From Saccharopolyspora elongata (GTDB lineage: Bacteria; Actinomycetota; Actinomycetes; Mycobacteriales; Pseudonocardiaceae), in the NCBI RefSeq assembly GCF_004348985.1, contig NZ_SMKW01000001.1, positions 1-64,000 on the forward strand: a stretch of 64,000 nucleotides of DNA, in the 5' to 3' direction. The position numbers were made by a program, and so were the translations under genes. Below are positions 8,005-16,636 of the stretch, one piece after another. Under the pieces are notes generated by a model. That model searched no databases. It had not been told where the DNA came from and saw nothing but the letters and a program-made list of their open reading frames with translations. Numbering within the stretch: position 1 is the stretch's first letter; each line of letters opens with the position of its first letter.

Positions 8005-8391
8005 GTGACCGCCCCGAAGGGCAACCGCGGCGATCTCTTCGACCCCGACTGCCCCACCCGCAGGCTGCTGGACCGGATCGGCACGAAGTGGACGTCGATG
8101 GCGGTCAAGGTCCTCGCCGACGCCGATCCCGAGGAAGTGCGCTTCGCCGAGCTGCAGCGGCGAATGCCCGGCGTCTCGCAGAAGATGCTGTCCGCGACGC
8201 TGCAGAGCCTCACCCGCGACGGCCTGGTCGCCCGCCGCGTGGAACCGACCGTGCCGCCCAAGGTGCACTACCGGCTCACCGATCTGGGCCGGTCGCTCGA
8301 AGTGCCGCTGGCGGCGCTCCGGGAATGGGCTGAGGAGCACATGGCCCAGATCGACCGGGCGAACGCGGCGGCGCGATCCGGCGATGGGTGA
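8005..8391 (+). CDS. HxlR-family transcriptional regulator
   Basis: The 128-residue winged-helix protein carries the HxlR signature: CPTRRLLDRIGTKWTSMAVK near residues 15-35, VRFAELQRRMPGVSQKMLS and LTRDGLVARRVEPTVPPKV with the wing. The Cys in DPDCPTR is often redox- or aldehyde-sensitive in this family, which suggests but does not prove a reactive-electrophile signal. The start is GTG at 8005. It is divergent from the epoxide-hydrolase-like gene and convergent with adenine deaminase. Confidence 0.9.
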   Translation: MTAPKGNRGDLFDPDCPTRRLLDRIGTKWTSMAVKVLADADPEEVRFAELQRRMPGVSQKMLSATLQSLTRDGLVARRVEPTVPPKVHYRLTDLGRSLEVPLAALREWAEEHMAQIDRANAAARSGDG

Positions 8392-8418
8392 ACGCTTCTC
8401 GCCACGTCTCTGAATGCG

Positions 8419-8482
8419 CCGGTTTCGCGCGAAAACGGCGTTCCCACGCCTGCCAGATGGCGGTTTCGCGCGAAAACGGCGT
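8419..8482. repeat. Family A palindrome pair
   Basis: Cores lie at 8423-8434 and 8464-8475, 41 bp apart. The pair sits between the convergent HxlR and adenine deaminase genes. The spacer contains CACGCCTG, a sequence echoed in other family A spacers. Confidence 0.9.
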
Positions 8483-8537
8483 CGCCGCCGCACCCGGAGG
8501 CACCCGGCGGCGCCGATGACGCGGAGGGACTCGCGCG

Positions 8538-10235
8538 TCAGTGGCAGCAGTCGAGGACCTGCGGGGTCCAGTCGCGGGCCAGGACGTCGACCAGGCCGAG
8601 GTCGGTGATCTTGACGCTCGGCGAGACCGCGAGGGTCAGCGTCGAAACGCTCATGAACGGGTTCGCGTGCCGCCAACCCCAAGCCTCGAGCGCTTCGCGC
8701 ACTCGGCGGCTGCCCGCCACGATCTCCGCAGTCGGCTCCGCCGACATGACGCCTCCGACGGCCAGCGGCAGCCGCGCCGCCACGCCTCCGGCGTGGGCGA
8801 CCGCGACGCCGCCGTCGTCGGCCAGCACCGCTTCCGCGGTGGCTCGCATGGCTCGCCGCGTCGTTCCGAGGGTGACGAAGTTGTGGCTGTCGTGGGCGTA
8901 CGTGGTGGTCAGGGCTCCGTCGCCGAGGGACATGCCGATGACCGGGACGCACGAAGTGTTGGTGCGGCCGTGGCGGTTGCGCACCCAGAGCAGCGCGACG
9001 TGGCCTTCCCACTGCACTTCGCCGTCGACCACGTCGAGCCGCACCTCGGCCGCTTCGGTGTAGGTGTCGACCGGATTCACCCGCAGGGCGCGGAACTTGT
9101 GCTGCCCGTCCGGCAGGTCGAGCCGCCAGCGGAACTCGTCCGGCGCGATCTCGTCGATGTGCACGGAACCGGCGAAGGGGTGATCGGTGACGTCCGGCAC
9201 CGGATAGGTCGGCTCGCCGCCGCGGGCCACCACCGCTCCGCCGGCGATCACCGTGTGCACCGCGAAGTCGGCCAGCTCGCCGTCGAGCAGCAGCAGGTCC
9301 GCGCGCTTTGACGGCGCCACCACGCCGCGGTCGTACTTGCGGAGGCGCTGGGCCGGGTTCCAGGTCAGCGCGCGCAGGGCGTCCAGCGGCGCCAGGCCCG
9401 CCGCGACCGCCGTCCGTCCAATGTGGTCCAGGTGTCCCTTCGCGGCGATGTGGTCGGCCGCCAGGTCATCGGTCACCAGGCACAGCGGCGGCAGCTGCGG
9501 CAGCGACGTCAGCGCCGACACGACCTCCGGGAGCAGGCACTTCTCCTGCAGCATCACCGTCATGCCCAGGCGCGCCTTCTCGACCGCGACCGCCGGGGCG
9601 TTCTTGGTGTGGTCGGAGTCGATGCCGGTGGCCAGGTACTTGCTGAGCTCCTCGCCGGAGAGGTTCGGGCAGTGCCCGTCGAGGATGGTGCCGCGCTCGC
9701 GCGCGACCCGGACGATGTCGTGCATCCGCTGGTCACCGGCCACCACTGCGCGGTAGTCCATCACCTCGGCTAGGGCGGAAACGCCGTCCCAGCCGAGGAG
9801 TTCGTCGATGTCCTCGGGATCGAGGTGCGCGCCCGAGTACTCCATGCCCGCCAGCGCGGGCACGCACGACGGCACGCCCCAGAGCTGGGTCTGCGGGCTG
9901 CGCTTGCCGTCCTCGATCATCCAGCGCATCGCGGCCTTGCCCGCGACGTTGACGATCTCGTGCGGGTCGGCGAGCACCGTCGTGGTACCGCGCGGGAGCG
10001 TCAGCCGGGCGAAGGCCGCGGGCGTCGCGAACGAGCTCTCGACGTGCATGTGGGCGTCGATGAAACCCGGGACGACCAGCCTGCCGCCGGCGTCGATCAC
10101 CTCGGCCGCTTCCGGTCCGGCGCCGGGCGGCACGACGCCGCTGATCACCTCGCCGGTCACCAGCACGTCGGCGTCGAAGATCTCGCCGGTGAACGTGGAA
10201 ACCACGCGTCCACCGCTGATCCGCAGGTCGGTCAA
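8538..10235 (-). CDS. ade: Adenine deaminase
   Basis: The 565-residue enzyme converts adenine to hypoxanthine and ammonia in purine salvage. The metal-dependent amidohydrolase signature is GFIDAHMHVESSF (His62, His64). It is followed by family-specific stretches, including the DPHEIVNVAGKAAMRWM region, DGHCPNLSGEELSKYLATGI, ITDDLAADH-like LVTDDLAADHIAAKGHLDHI, and a C-terminal GMSLGDGALTTTYAHDSHNF. The length matches bacterial AdeC. The purine permease lies just upstream in the same direction, separated by 244 bp containing four family B palindromes. Together with the LacI gene it forms an adenine uptake and deamination module. Confidence 0.96.
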   Translation of the reverse strand: MTDLRISGGRVVSTFTGEIFDADVLVTGEVISGVVPPGAGPEAAEVIDAGGRLVVPGFIDAHMHVESSFATPAAFARLTLPRGTTTVLADPHEIVNVAGKAAMRWMIEDGKRSPQTQLWGVPSCVPALAGMEYSGAHLDPEDIDELLGWDGVSALAEVMDYRAVVAGDQRMHDIVRVARERGTILDGHCPNLSGEELSKYLATGIDSDHTKNAPAVAVEKARLGMTVMLQEKCLLPEVVSALTSLPQLPPLCLVTDDLAADHIAAKGHLDHIGRTAVAAGLAPLDALRALTWNPAQRLRKYDRGVVAPSKRADLLLLDGELADFAVHTVIAGGAVVARGGEPTYPVPDVTDHPFAGSVHIDEIAPDEFRWRLDLPDGQHKFRALRVNPVDTYTEAAEVRLDVVDGEVQWEGHVALLWVRNRHGRTNTSCVPVIGMSLGDGALTTTYAHDSHNFVTLGTTRRAMRATAEAVLADDGGVAVAHAGGVAARLPLAVGGVMSAEPTAEIVAGSRRVREALEAWGWRHANPFMSVSTLTLAVSPSVKITDLGLVDVLARDWTPQVLDCCH

Positions 10236-10310
10236 GGCAAGGCTCCTCAGGATTCGTCGTGGGCAGGTCGGCCGACGAGGTCTTCTCGACCGACGTCGTG
10301 GTCCGGCCCC

Positions 10311-10460
10311 ACCGCAATTTCCATTGAAATCGAAGGGACGATTTCCATTGAAGTTGCGGGAAGTTGTCCACAGGCATCGGCGTGTCGGGGTGCGACACGC
10401 CGATGGTCCGCAGTTTCCATTGAAACTGGACCTCCGATTTCAATGGAAATTGCGGGAGGT
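10311..10460. repeat. Family B palindromes, four copies in two pairs
   Basis: Cores of the TTTC-N4-GAAA type lie at 10318-10329 (CATT), 10342-10353 (CATT, last base G), 10414-10425 (CATT) and 10438-10449 (AATG). The spacing is 24 bp within each pair and 72 bp (3 x 24) between the inner members. Each pair is also one larger dyad beginning GCAATTTC or GCAGTTTC and ending with a TTGCGG-type sequence. The block separates the permease from ade. Confidence 0.9.
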
Positions 10461-10479
10461 CGACACCGCCGGGGACCCG

Positions 10480-11799
10480 CTAGTGGGCGGAGGTGGCGAA
10501 GAAGAACACCAGGAACGGCAGCATGATCCACATGCCGAGGTGGACGTCACGGAACTTGCCCGCCACCACCTTGATCAGCACGTACGCCGTCAGGGCCGCC
10601 GCGATGCCGTTGCCGAAGTTGCCCCAGAAGATCGTGCACGCCACCAGCAGCCCGGCCGGGATCGTCTCGGTCAGGTCGGTCATGTCGACCTTCTTGAAGC
10701 CGCGCATCATGCTCAGCCCGACCACGATCAGCACCGGCGCGGTCGCCGCCGACGGGATCATCGTGGCGAACGGCGTGAACAGCAGCAGCACCAGGAACAG
10801 GCCCGCGGTGGTCAGCGACGTCAGCCCGGTGCGGCCACCGGCGTCGGACCCGGCCGCGGACTCCGCGTAGGTGGTCACCGACGGGGCGCCGAACATCGAG
10901 CCGCCGGTGATCGCGACCGAGTCGACCAGGAACGTCCGGTTGATGTTCGACTTCTGGCCCTCGCGCTCGGTCAGCCCGATCCGCTCGGTCACCGCCAGGA
11001 CGACGCCGGTCGCGGAGAACAGCTCCGAGGCGAAGAACGCGAACAGGTACTGCAGGTACTCCGGCCGCAGGGCGCTCCAGAGGTCGATGTGGAACGCAAC
11101 CGGGCCGACGCCGGCCGGCGCCTGGAACCAGTGGTCCGGCAGCTCCGTGACGCCCAGCGGGATGCCGATCAGGGTCAGCACCACGATGCCGATGACGAAC
11201 GCGCCCGGCACCTTGCGCGCCTGCAGCGCGGCGACCAGCACGATGCCGCCGAGCGCGAGCAGCGGTTCCGGCGAGCTGAGGTCGCCGATCTCCAGCCCGC
11301 TCTTGCCCGGTTCGAGCATGCCGGAGAGCTTGAAGCCGATGTAGACGATGAACAGCCCGATGGCGGTGCCGATGGCCACCCGGATGTTCTGCGGGATGAC
11401 CTTGGCGAGCAGCCCGCGCAGCCCGAGCAGCGACAGCACGAGGATCGCCACGCCGGACCAGAAGACCATGCCCATCGCGATCGGGTACGGCACGTGCTGC
11501 TGCTGCACCAGCGTCGCCGCGACCAGCGCGGTTCCGCCGAGCCCTGGCGCGAGCACGAACGGCATGTTGGCGAAGAAGCCGACCGCGGCGGTGGCCAGCA
11601 CGATCGTCAGGATCGTGCCGGTGGTGGCCGCGGCGTGCGGCACGCCGGCCTTGGCGAGCATGCCGGGGATCACCACCACGGCGTAGGCCGACGCGAAGAA
11701 CATGCTCAGCCCGGCCAGCAGCTCGGTGCGCACCGAGCTGCCGCGTTCGGACAACCGGAACCAGCCGTCCAGCTTCGATCCCGATCTCACGTCGGTCAT
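10480..11799 (-). CDS. NCS2-family purine permease (AzgA/PbuG-like)
   Basis: The 439-residue membrane protein has about 12-14 hydrophobic segments and the NCS2 hallmarks of the AzgA branch: an N-terminal RTELLAGLSMFFASAYAVVV, then NMPFVLAPGLGGTALVAATL, and later SVAITGGSMFGAPSVTTYAESAAG rewritten around the conserved TTYxES. Proteins of this branch import adenine, guanine or hypoxanthine by proton symport. It is placed directly upstream of adenine deaminase, so adenine is the likely substrate. Two LacI-type operators lie 26-54 bp upstream of the ATG at 11799. Confidence 0.93.
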   Translation of the reverse strand: MTDVRSGSKLDGWFRLSERGSSVRTELLAGLSMFFASAYAVVVIPGMLAKAGVPHAAATTGTILTIVLATAAVGFFANMPFVLAPGLGGTALVAATLVQQQHVPYPIAMGMVFWSGVAILVLSLLGLRGLLAKVIPQNIRVAIGTAIGLFIVYIGFKLSGMLEPGKSGLEIGDLSSPEPLLALGGIVLVAALQARKVPGAFVIGIVVLTLIGIPLGVTELPDHWFQAPAGVGPVAFHIDLWSALRPEYLQYLFAFFASELFSATGVVLAVTERIGLTEREGQKSNINRTFLVDSVAITGGSMFGAPSVTTYAESAAGSDAGGRTGLTSLTTAGLFLVLLLFTPFATMIPSAATAPVLIVVGLSMMRGFKKVDMTDLTETIPAGLLVACTIFWGNFGNGIAAALTAYVLIKVVAGKFRDVHLGMWIMLPFLVFFFATSAH

Positions 11800-11824
11800 C
11801 AGCGGTATCTCCCCTGGTGAAAGA

Positions 11825-11853
11825 TGCAAGCGCTTGCATTGCAAGCGATTGCA
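11825..11853. promoter_or_regulatory. Two tandem LacI-type operators
   Basis: TGCAAGCGCTTGCA (11825-11838, perfect 14-bp palindrome) and TGCAAGCGATTGCA (11840-11853, one mismatch in the dyad) stand side by side between the permease and the divergent LacI gene. The central CG flanked by inverted GCAA is the classic LacI/GalR hinge-helix site. The centres are 15 bp apart, so two dimers would sit at an angle on the helix. Confidence 0.85.
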
Positions 11854-11907
11854 GGGACGATAAGCGGCACGGTATGAAGGTGTCAAAGAGACGTGAGGGA
11901 GGACGCG

Positions 11908-12870
11908 ATGGCGCGGCTGGCCGACGTGGCCCGCAAGGCCGGCGTGTCGGTGGCGACCGCGTCGCGCGCGCTGGTGCGGCCGGAGATGGTCGCGGAGCGG
12001 ACCCGGCAGCGGGTTCGCGACGCGGCGATCGAGCTCGGCTTCCGCTACCACCCGTCGGCCCAGGCGCTGGCCACCGGCCGCAGCAGGCTGCTGGCCATGA
12101 TCGTCCCGGACCTGACGAACCCGTTCTACGCGACGATCATCGCGGGCGCGCAGCGCGCCGCCGAGGAGGCCGGCAACGACCTGCTGGTCGTGGTCAGCGA
12201 CGAATCGCCGGAGCGGGAACGAGCCCTGATCGACCGGCTGCGCGACCGGGTCGACGGCTTCGTGGCCATCGCCCCGCGCGGCCCGGCCTCGCTGTTCACC
12301 CTCCCGGACGTGCCGATGGTGCTGGTCGACCGGCGGACGCGCGGCGTGCCGTCGGTCGTCATCGACACCCCCGGCGGGCTGCACGAGATGGGCGCGCACC
12401 TCGCCGGGCTCGGCCACCGCCGCATCGCCTACCTCGGCGGGCCGCGCGGCTCGTGGGCGGACCCGCGCCGGCTCGACGGCCTGCGCAACGGCTCCGGGCA
12501 CGAGGTCATCGCGTTCGGCCCGTTGCCACCGACCTTCGAGGCGGGCAACCGGATCGCCGACGAGCTGGTGGCGAGCGGGTGCACCGCCGCCGTCGCCTAC
12601 AACAGCGCGCTGTTCATGGGGCTGATGTACCGGCTGGCCACGCTCGGCGTGAAGGTTCCGGAGCAGCTCAGCGTGTGCTGCGCCGACGATCTCGCGGAGT
12701 TCGGCCTCGCCGTGCCGGAGGCCACCACACTGCACGTCCCGACCGAGGACGCCGGCGCGTCGGCGGTGCGCACGCTGCTCGGCGTGGTCGACGGGCGGCC
12801 GCCGGAGCCGCGGCACCGATCGGTGCCGGTCGAGCTCGTGATCGGCGCGACCACGGCCGCACCCGCCTGA
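11908..12870 (+). CDS. LacI-family transcriptional regulator of the adenine block
   Basis: The 320-residue protein has the LacI helix-turn-helix at residues 1-22 (ARLADVARKAGVSVATASRA), the hinge near 45-55 (YHPSAQALATGRS) and a periplasmic-binding-like ligand domain (MIVPDLTNPFYATIIAGAQ). ATG at 11908 is preferred to the GTG at 11893 because GGGAGGA immediately precedes it. Divergence from the purine permease and the two operators between them indicate repression of the permease-ade unit and of itself. A purine effector, as in PurR, is plausible but inferred. Confidence 0.92.
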   Translation: MARLADVARKAGVSVATASRALVRPEMVAERTRQRVRDAAIELGFRYHPSAQALATGRSRLLAMIVPDLTNPFYATIIAGAQRAAEEAGNDLLVVVSDESPERERALIDRLRDRVDGFVAIAPRGPASLFTLPDVPMVLVDRRTRGVPSVVIDTPGGLHEMGAHLAGLGHRRIAYLGGPRGSWADPRRLDGLRNGSGHEVIAFGPLPPTFEAGNRIADELVASGCTAAVAYNSALFMGLMYRLATLGVKVPEQLSVCCADDLAEFGLAVPEATTLHVPTEDAGASAVRTLLGVVDGRPPEPRHRSVPVELVIGATTAAPA

Positions 12871-12975
12871 ACGGCGCAGGCCACTGGGCCGTGGGCACCA
12901 CGACTTCCACTGATGTTCGGCTCCTGAGCGCTTCACCCGTTACGGACCGTTGGGTCATGCGGTAAGACTTCACTC

Positions 12976-14130
12976 GTGTGGACCACCACCCGGCCGACGG
13001 CAGAGGCGCTCGATCGGACCGACCCACTCGCCGATCTGCGTGCCCGCTACGACCTACCGCCCGGCCTGATCCACCTCGACGGCAGCAGCGGTGGCCCGCT
13101 GCCGCGCACCACACCCGACCGGCTGCGCCGGTTCGTAGAGCACCGCAGGCAGCCCTACACCGGCCGCGTGTGCGGCGAATCCGAATGGCGCGGCGAAGCG
13201 CGGCTCGCGGCGGCGTCGCTCGCGCCGTTGATCGGCGCCGAGGCCGGGGAGATCACCGTCGCCGAGACGGCATCGATCAGCCTGTTCAACACGCTGCTCG
13301 CGGCCGCGCGGCTGCGCCCAGGGCGACCGATCCTCGCGGTGGGCCGGGATTGCTTCCCCGCCGACTGCCTGCTGGCCCGATCGGCGGCCGACTTCATCGG
13401 CGGCCGCCTGCACCTGATCCGCAGCAGTGCGGACCTGGCCGAGTTGCCGGCGGGCCAGGTCGCGGTGGTCGCCGTGTCGCACACCGACGCGCGGACCGGA
13501 GGCGTGCGCGACGCGGCCGCCATCACGGCCGAGATCCACCGGGCGGGCGCGCTGGCGCTGTGGGAGCTCAGCGGCTCGGCGGGCGCGCTGGACGTGGATT
13601 TGCACGGCTGGGACGTGGATTTCGCCATCGGCAGCGGCGACCGCTACCTCGGCGGCGGCTCGGGCGCGCCCGCCTACTGCTTCGTCGCCGACCGGCACCG
13701 TCACGAGGCGCCGAAGTCCTCCTGCACCGCGGCGGGCGCACTGCCTTCGCTGGGCGACGGGTTCGCCGGCTCCCTGTCGGTCGCCGAGCTGCGATCGGGA
13801 CTGTCCATCCTGGACGGTGTGTCACCGGCGGCGCTCGCCGCGAAGGCGGCACGGCTGGCGGAGGTCTTCCTCACGCGGCTGGACGACTTCTGCGCAGACG
13901 CGCAGATCGAAGTCGTGCCGGTGCTCGAAGGGCTGCAACGCGGCGCGCAGATCAGCCTGCGCCACGACCGGGCCCAGCGGATCGCGGAGGCGCTGTACGA
14001 CCGCGACGTGCTGGTGGACTGCGCCGAGGACGACCTGCTCAAGCTGAGCTTCGCCCCGTCGTGGCTGCGCTACGTGGACGCCTGGGAAGCGGCGGAGCAG
14101 CTCCACGCGACGCTCCACGAAGTCGGGTAG
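12976..14130 (+). CDS. Kynureninase-like aminotransferase-V fold protein lacking the PLP lysine
   Basis: The 384-residue protein follows kynureninase along its length: LIHLDGSSGGPLP near residue 31, ETASISLFNTLLAAA near 97, VSHTDARTGGVRDAAAI near 168 and IGSGDRYLGGGSGAPAYC near 218. In true kynureninases these last two regions read WDLAHSAGA and GYKYLNGGPGA. Here the pyridine-binding Asp is Glu197 and the His is Gly200, and the Schiff-base Lys is Arg223. It is therefore probably not a PLP enzyme of the usual kind. The GTG start has no clear ribosome binding site; TAAGACT seven bases upstream suggests a leaderless transcript. No kyn genes are nearby. Confidence 0.8.
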   Translation: MWTTTRPTAEALDRTDPLADLRARYDLPPGLIHLDGSSGGPLPRTTPDRLRRFVEHRRQPYTGRVCGESEWRGEARLAAASLAPLIGAEAGEITVAETASISLFNTLLAAARLRPGRPILAVGRDCFPADCLLARSAADFIGGRLHLIRSSADLAELPAGQVAVVAVSHTDARTGGVRDAAAITAEIHRAGALALWELSGSAGALDVDLHGWDVDFAIGSGDRYLGGGSGAPAYCFVADRHRHEAPKSSCTAAGALPSLGDGFAGSLSVAELRSGLSILDGVSPAALAAKAARLAEVFLTRLDDFCADAQIEVVPVLEGLQRGAQISLRHDRAQRIAEALYDRDVLVDCAEDDLLKLSFAPSWLRYVDAWEAAEQLHATLHEVG

Positions 14131-14138
14131 GCCTCGGG

Positions 14139-14172
14139 GGCTTCCCAATTTTAGGCAAAATCGGGAAGCCTC
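14139..14172. repeat. Family C palindrome
   Basis: GGCTTCCCAATTTTAGGCAA followed by AATCGGGAAGCC forms a 32-bp near-perfect dyad around TTTTAGGCAAAA. It is the reverse complement of the type found three times at 36.3 kb. It lies between the convergent kynureninase-like and methyltransferase genes and could end both transcripts. Confidence 0.8.
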
Positions 14173-14236
14173 CTCCCGGCCTGCCGAACCGCCCAACGGG
14201 ACTCTGGGGCTCGGCACCCACACCGTCCGCGCGGGA

Positions 14237-14848
14237 CTACTGGTCGGCGCGTACGCGCCGCGCGACGATGGCGGCGTGCGGTCGCCTGCCCGGATCAACG
14301 CGGCTTTCGGTCGCCTCCACCTGGAAACCCGATTCCACGAGACGCTGCGACATCTCCTCGATCGTCCAGAAGTAGGCGGTCGTCACGGCGTGCGGGAACG
14401 GCTCGACCTGCGTGCCCTCGAACATGCCGAGCAACAGGCTGCCGCCGTCGCACAGGCATCGCGCGAACTCGTCGAGGATGCGGGGCACGTTCTCGGGGTC
14501 GGTGTGGATGATCGAGTACCACGACAGGATCCCGGCCACCGAACGATCGGGCACGCCGAGCTGATCCAGCTCGCCGACGCGGTACGAGCCATCGGGAAAC
14601 CGCGACCTGGCGATCTCGATGAAGTTCGGCACGAGGTCCACACCCTCGACGTCGCAGCCCTGGCCGCGCAGGAAGTCGGTCCACTGCCCCGGCCCGCACC
14701 CCGCGTCGATCACGGGCCCGGACACCTCACCGGCCCACCTGGACACCAACTTCCGGTCCGGCTCGGGCATCCACTCCACCGACAAGGCCAGATCGGCGTA
14801 CTCGTCCGCCCGCCGGCCATACGCGTCCCGCACATCACTTACCGACAC
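14237..14848 (-). CDS. Class I SAM-dependent methyltransferase
   Basis: The 203-residue protein has the Rossmann-type methyltransferase core: motif I VIDAGCGPGQWTDFLRGQG near residue 46, acidic motif II VEGVDLVPNFIEIARSR near 68, and a motif IV-like AGILSWYSIIHTDPENV near 104. The C-terminal part (EPFPHAVTTAYFWTIEEMSQ) resembles small-molecule methyltransferases of the type-11 family. The substrate cannot be inferred. It stands alone, convergent with the kynureninase-like gene. Confidence 0.88.
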   Translation of the reverse strand: MSVSDVRDAYGRRADEYADLALSVEWMPEPDRKLVSRWAGEVSGPVIDAGCGPGQWTDFLRGQGCDVEGVDLVPNFIEIARSRFPDGSYRVGELDQLGVPDRSVAGILSWYSIIHTDPENVPRILDEFARCLCDGGSLLLGMFEGTQVEPFPHAVTTAYFWTIEEMSQRLVESGFQVEATESRVDPGRRPHAAIVARRVRADQ

Positions 14849-14928
14849 CCGATACTCCCGTCAATGCAACACCCGGCCCCACCGAGGACACGGTGAGACC
14901 GCACACTTCAATATCTACAGTGGACTGG

Positions 14929-15585
14929 TCAGCCGAGGACGAACGGCAGTTTCGCGGCCAGGTCGCCCAGTTCGGCTCGCTCCGCGTCGGTCGGAACCCG
15001 GCGCCCGGTGCCGATCAGCAGCGCGTCCTCGTCGGAGAACGACGCGGGGAACGCCGTCCCGGCGATCTCCTCCAGCATCTCGCGGGTCCGGGCGAGGCCC
15101 TCGGCGGGCGGGCCCGCGGCGTCCGGGAGATGTGCGATCAGGTCGAGGTGGTGCAGGGTCCACTCCAGGACGTACGCGGAGAGGTAGTCGCCCGTGGTGA
15201 GCACCATGTCCTGGGTGCTCACGGCGAGCTTCGGGTCGGCGAGTTCGGCGGCGCGCCCGGCGGCGGAGCCGACGTCGTCGAGGTGGAACTTCAGCAGCTC
15301 CGGCTGCTCGTACGCGGCGGCCAGCCGGACGATCAGTGCGTCCAGCGGATCGTCGCCGGTCGGCGGCGTATCGGAGACGGCCCAGTAGGTCACCGCGTCG
15401 CGGGTCGGCTCCGCGTCGGCGGGGGTCACGAGGGTGATCAGGACGTCCTGGGCGTCGATGATCAGGTGGCACACCAGGTCTCGCACGAGCCAGCCGGCGC
15501 AGCCGGACGGCTGCGCGAAGTCTTCGTCGGAGAGTTCGGCGACCGCCGTCCGCAACTCAGCCCAAGAGCGCGAGAAGAGATCCAC
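14929..15585 (-). CDS. MDMPI/DinB-fold protein (mycothiol-dependent type)
   Basis: The 218-residue protein shows the N-terminal helical bundle of mycothiol-dependent maleylpyruvate isomerase-like proteins. SGCAGWLVRDLVCHLIID contains the first metal His (about residue 40), and VLEWTLHHLDLIAHLP near residue 140 carries the second His/Asp set. The DinB fold binds a divalent metal and often mycothiol. The substrate of this member is unknown. It starts with GTG at 15585 and shares no obvious operon with the methyltransferase, which lies 80 bp downstream. Confidence 0.8.
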   Translation of the reverse strand: MDLFSRSWAELRTAVAELSDEDFAQPSGCAGWLVRDLVCHLIIDAQDVLITLVTPADAEPTRDAVTYWAVSDTPPTGDDPLDALIVRLAAAYEQPELLKFHLDDVGSAAGRAAELADPKLAVSTQDMVLTTGDYLSAYVLEWTLHHLDLIAHLPDAAGPPAEGLARTREMLEEIAGTAFPASFSDEDALLIGTGRRVPTDAERAELGDLAAKLPFVLG

Positions 15586-15956
15586 GGCCGCAAGTTATCA
15601 GCGCGCGGCCCGCCCTGCGACCGATTTCGCCCCCCTCAGCGAATGCCTTGCCGGTGAACGGGATTCTGCGGATACAGGGGTGCCCGGTCGGTGCGCCCGT
15701 CGGTCACCGGCGCACCGCTCCCGCACGGAGACCCGACGCATCGCCGTGGCGAGTCGGAAGCCCGGGGCTTGCCGGAAAATCGGCTGACAGGGCGCTGCCA
15801 GCGTGGCAGGCTGACCTGGTCAACATCAATTGAAGTTCGTCAGCGCTTGGTGGTCGGTGGAGTGCGCTGGCGTGCTCGCTCGGTTGCGGGCACGACCAGC
15901 TTGCCGCCAGGCGTGCTGCGTCGTCCCGGGGCCGGGCCCCATCCGGAAGGACGACC
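15586..15956. other. 371-bp divergent intergenic region without a gene
   Basis: This gap separates the divergent MDMPI and ATC-hydrolase-like genes. The only structure I see is a possible stem, GGTGCGCC (15692-15699) with GGCGCACC (15709-15716). The stretch 15760-15840 is less GC-rich and may hold the promoter of the plus-strand gene. I see no riboswitch fold I recognise and no convincing small gene. Confidence 0.5.
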
Positions 15957-16631
15957 ATGACCACCGACGAATTCGGCCTCGCCGCGGGCGACTACGTGCC
16001 GGACCCGGACCGCGACACGGCCGTGCTGCTCGACGGCTTCTTCGGGCACCTCGCCGAGACCATTCGCGAACACTCGCTGCCCGCCGACCTGGTCGCCGAC
16101 ATTCGGCTCCGGCACGAGGCATTGGAGACGGCCGACCAGCACCTGGTGGTCGACGAACCGGCGCGCTACAACCTCCGCCTGACCTTGGCGTTGGTGGCCG
16201 CTTACGAGATCTTGCGGCCCCGGTTGGGACGCGAAGCCGCCATCGGTGCCGTGCGAGCCGCCCTGGTCGAGCCGCTCAGCGAGACCGTGCGAGCCGGGAC
16301 CAGGGCCGTGCTCGACTCCGCCGCGGACCCGTTCCGGGCAATGGTCGACCTGTCGAAGTCCCGGGAGCAGCACGCGTTCGGCGCGGGGTTCGCGTTCCAC
16401 CACCCCGTTGACGACGACCGGCGCTACCAATCGGACGTGCACCGCTGCTTCTACCACGAGGTGCTGGTCGCCAACTCCGCGCCGGAACTCACCCCGGCGA
16501 TGTGCGCCTTCGACCAGAACTGGATCGAAGCGATCGACCCGGACCGGCACGGCTTCCGGTTCGAGCGCGCCACGACCATCGGTTTCGGCGGCACGCACTG
16601 CCCGTTCCACTTCACACGCACCGACGGCTGA
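15957..16631 (+). CDS. L-2-amino-thiazoline-4-carboxylate (ATC) hydrolase-like protein
   Basis: The 224-residue protein ends with IGFGGTHCPFHFTR, matching the C-terminal GGxxCxF(H/R)F signature of the ATC hydrolase family (Pfam 14196). ATC hydrolase opens the thiazoline ring of ATC to give S-carbamoylcysteine on the way to L-cysteine. The Cys near residue 217 is the probable functional residue. The middle region (FHHPVDDDRRYQSDVHRCFY) is also family-like, with a helical N-terminal half. The start has GGAAGGACGACC just upstream. No carbamoylase or racemase gene is adjacent, so use of ATC itself is uncertain. Confidence 0.78.
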   Translation: MTTDEFGLAAGDYVPDPDRDTAVLLDGFFGHLAETIREHSLPADLVADIRLRHEALETADQHLVVDEPARYNLRLTLALVAAYEILRPRLGREAAIGAVRAALVEPLSETVRAGTRAVLDSAADPFRAMVDLSKSREQHAFGAGFAFHHPVDDDRRYQSDVHRCFYHEVLVANSAPELTPAMCAFDQNWIEAIDPDRHGFRFERATTIGFGGTHCPFHFTRTDG

Positions 16632-16636
16632 GGACT

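Noticed and set aside
9808-11820. 670-residue plus-strand frame across ade and the permease
   Set aside because: It spans the reverse of two well-supported genes and the repeat block, with a His/Asp/Arg-rich composition typical of a shadow frame.
15586-15956. Riboswitch upstream of the ATC hydrolase-like gene
   Set aside because: Only a simple 8-bp stem is present. No conserved riboswitch core was recognisable.
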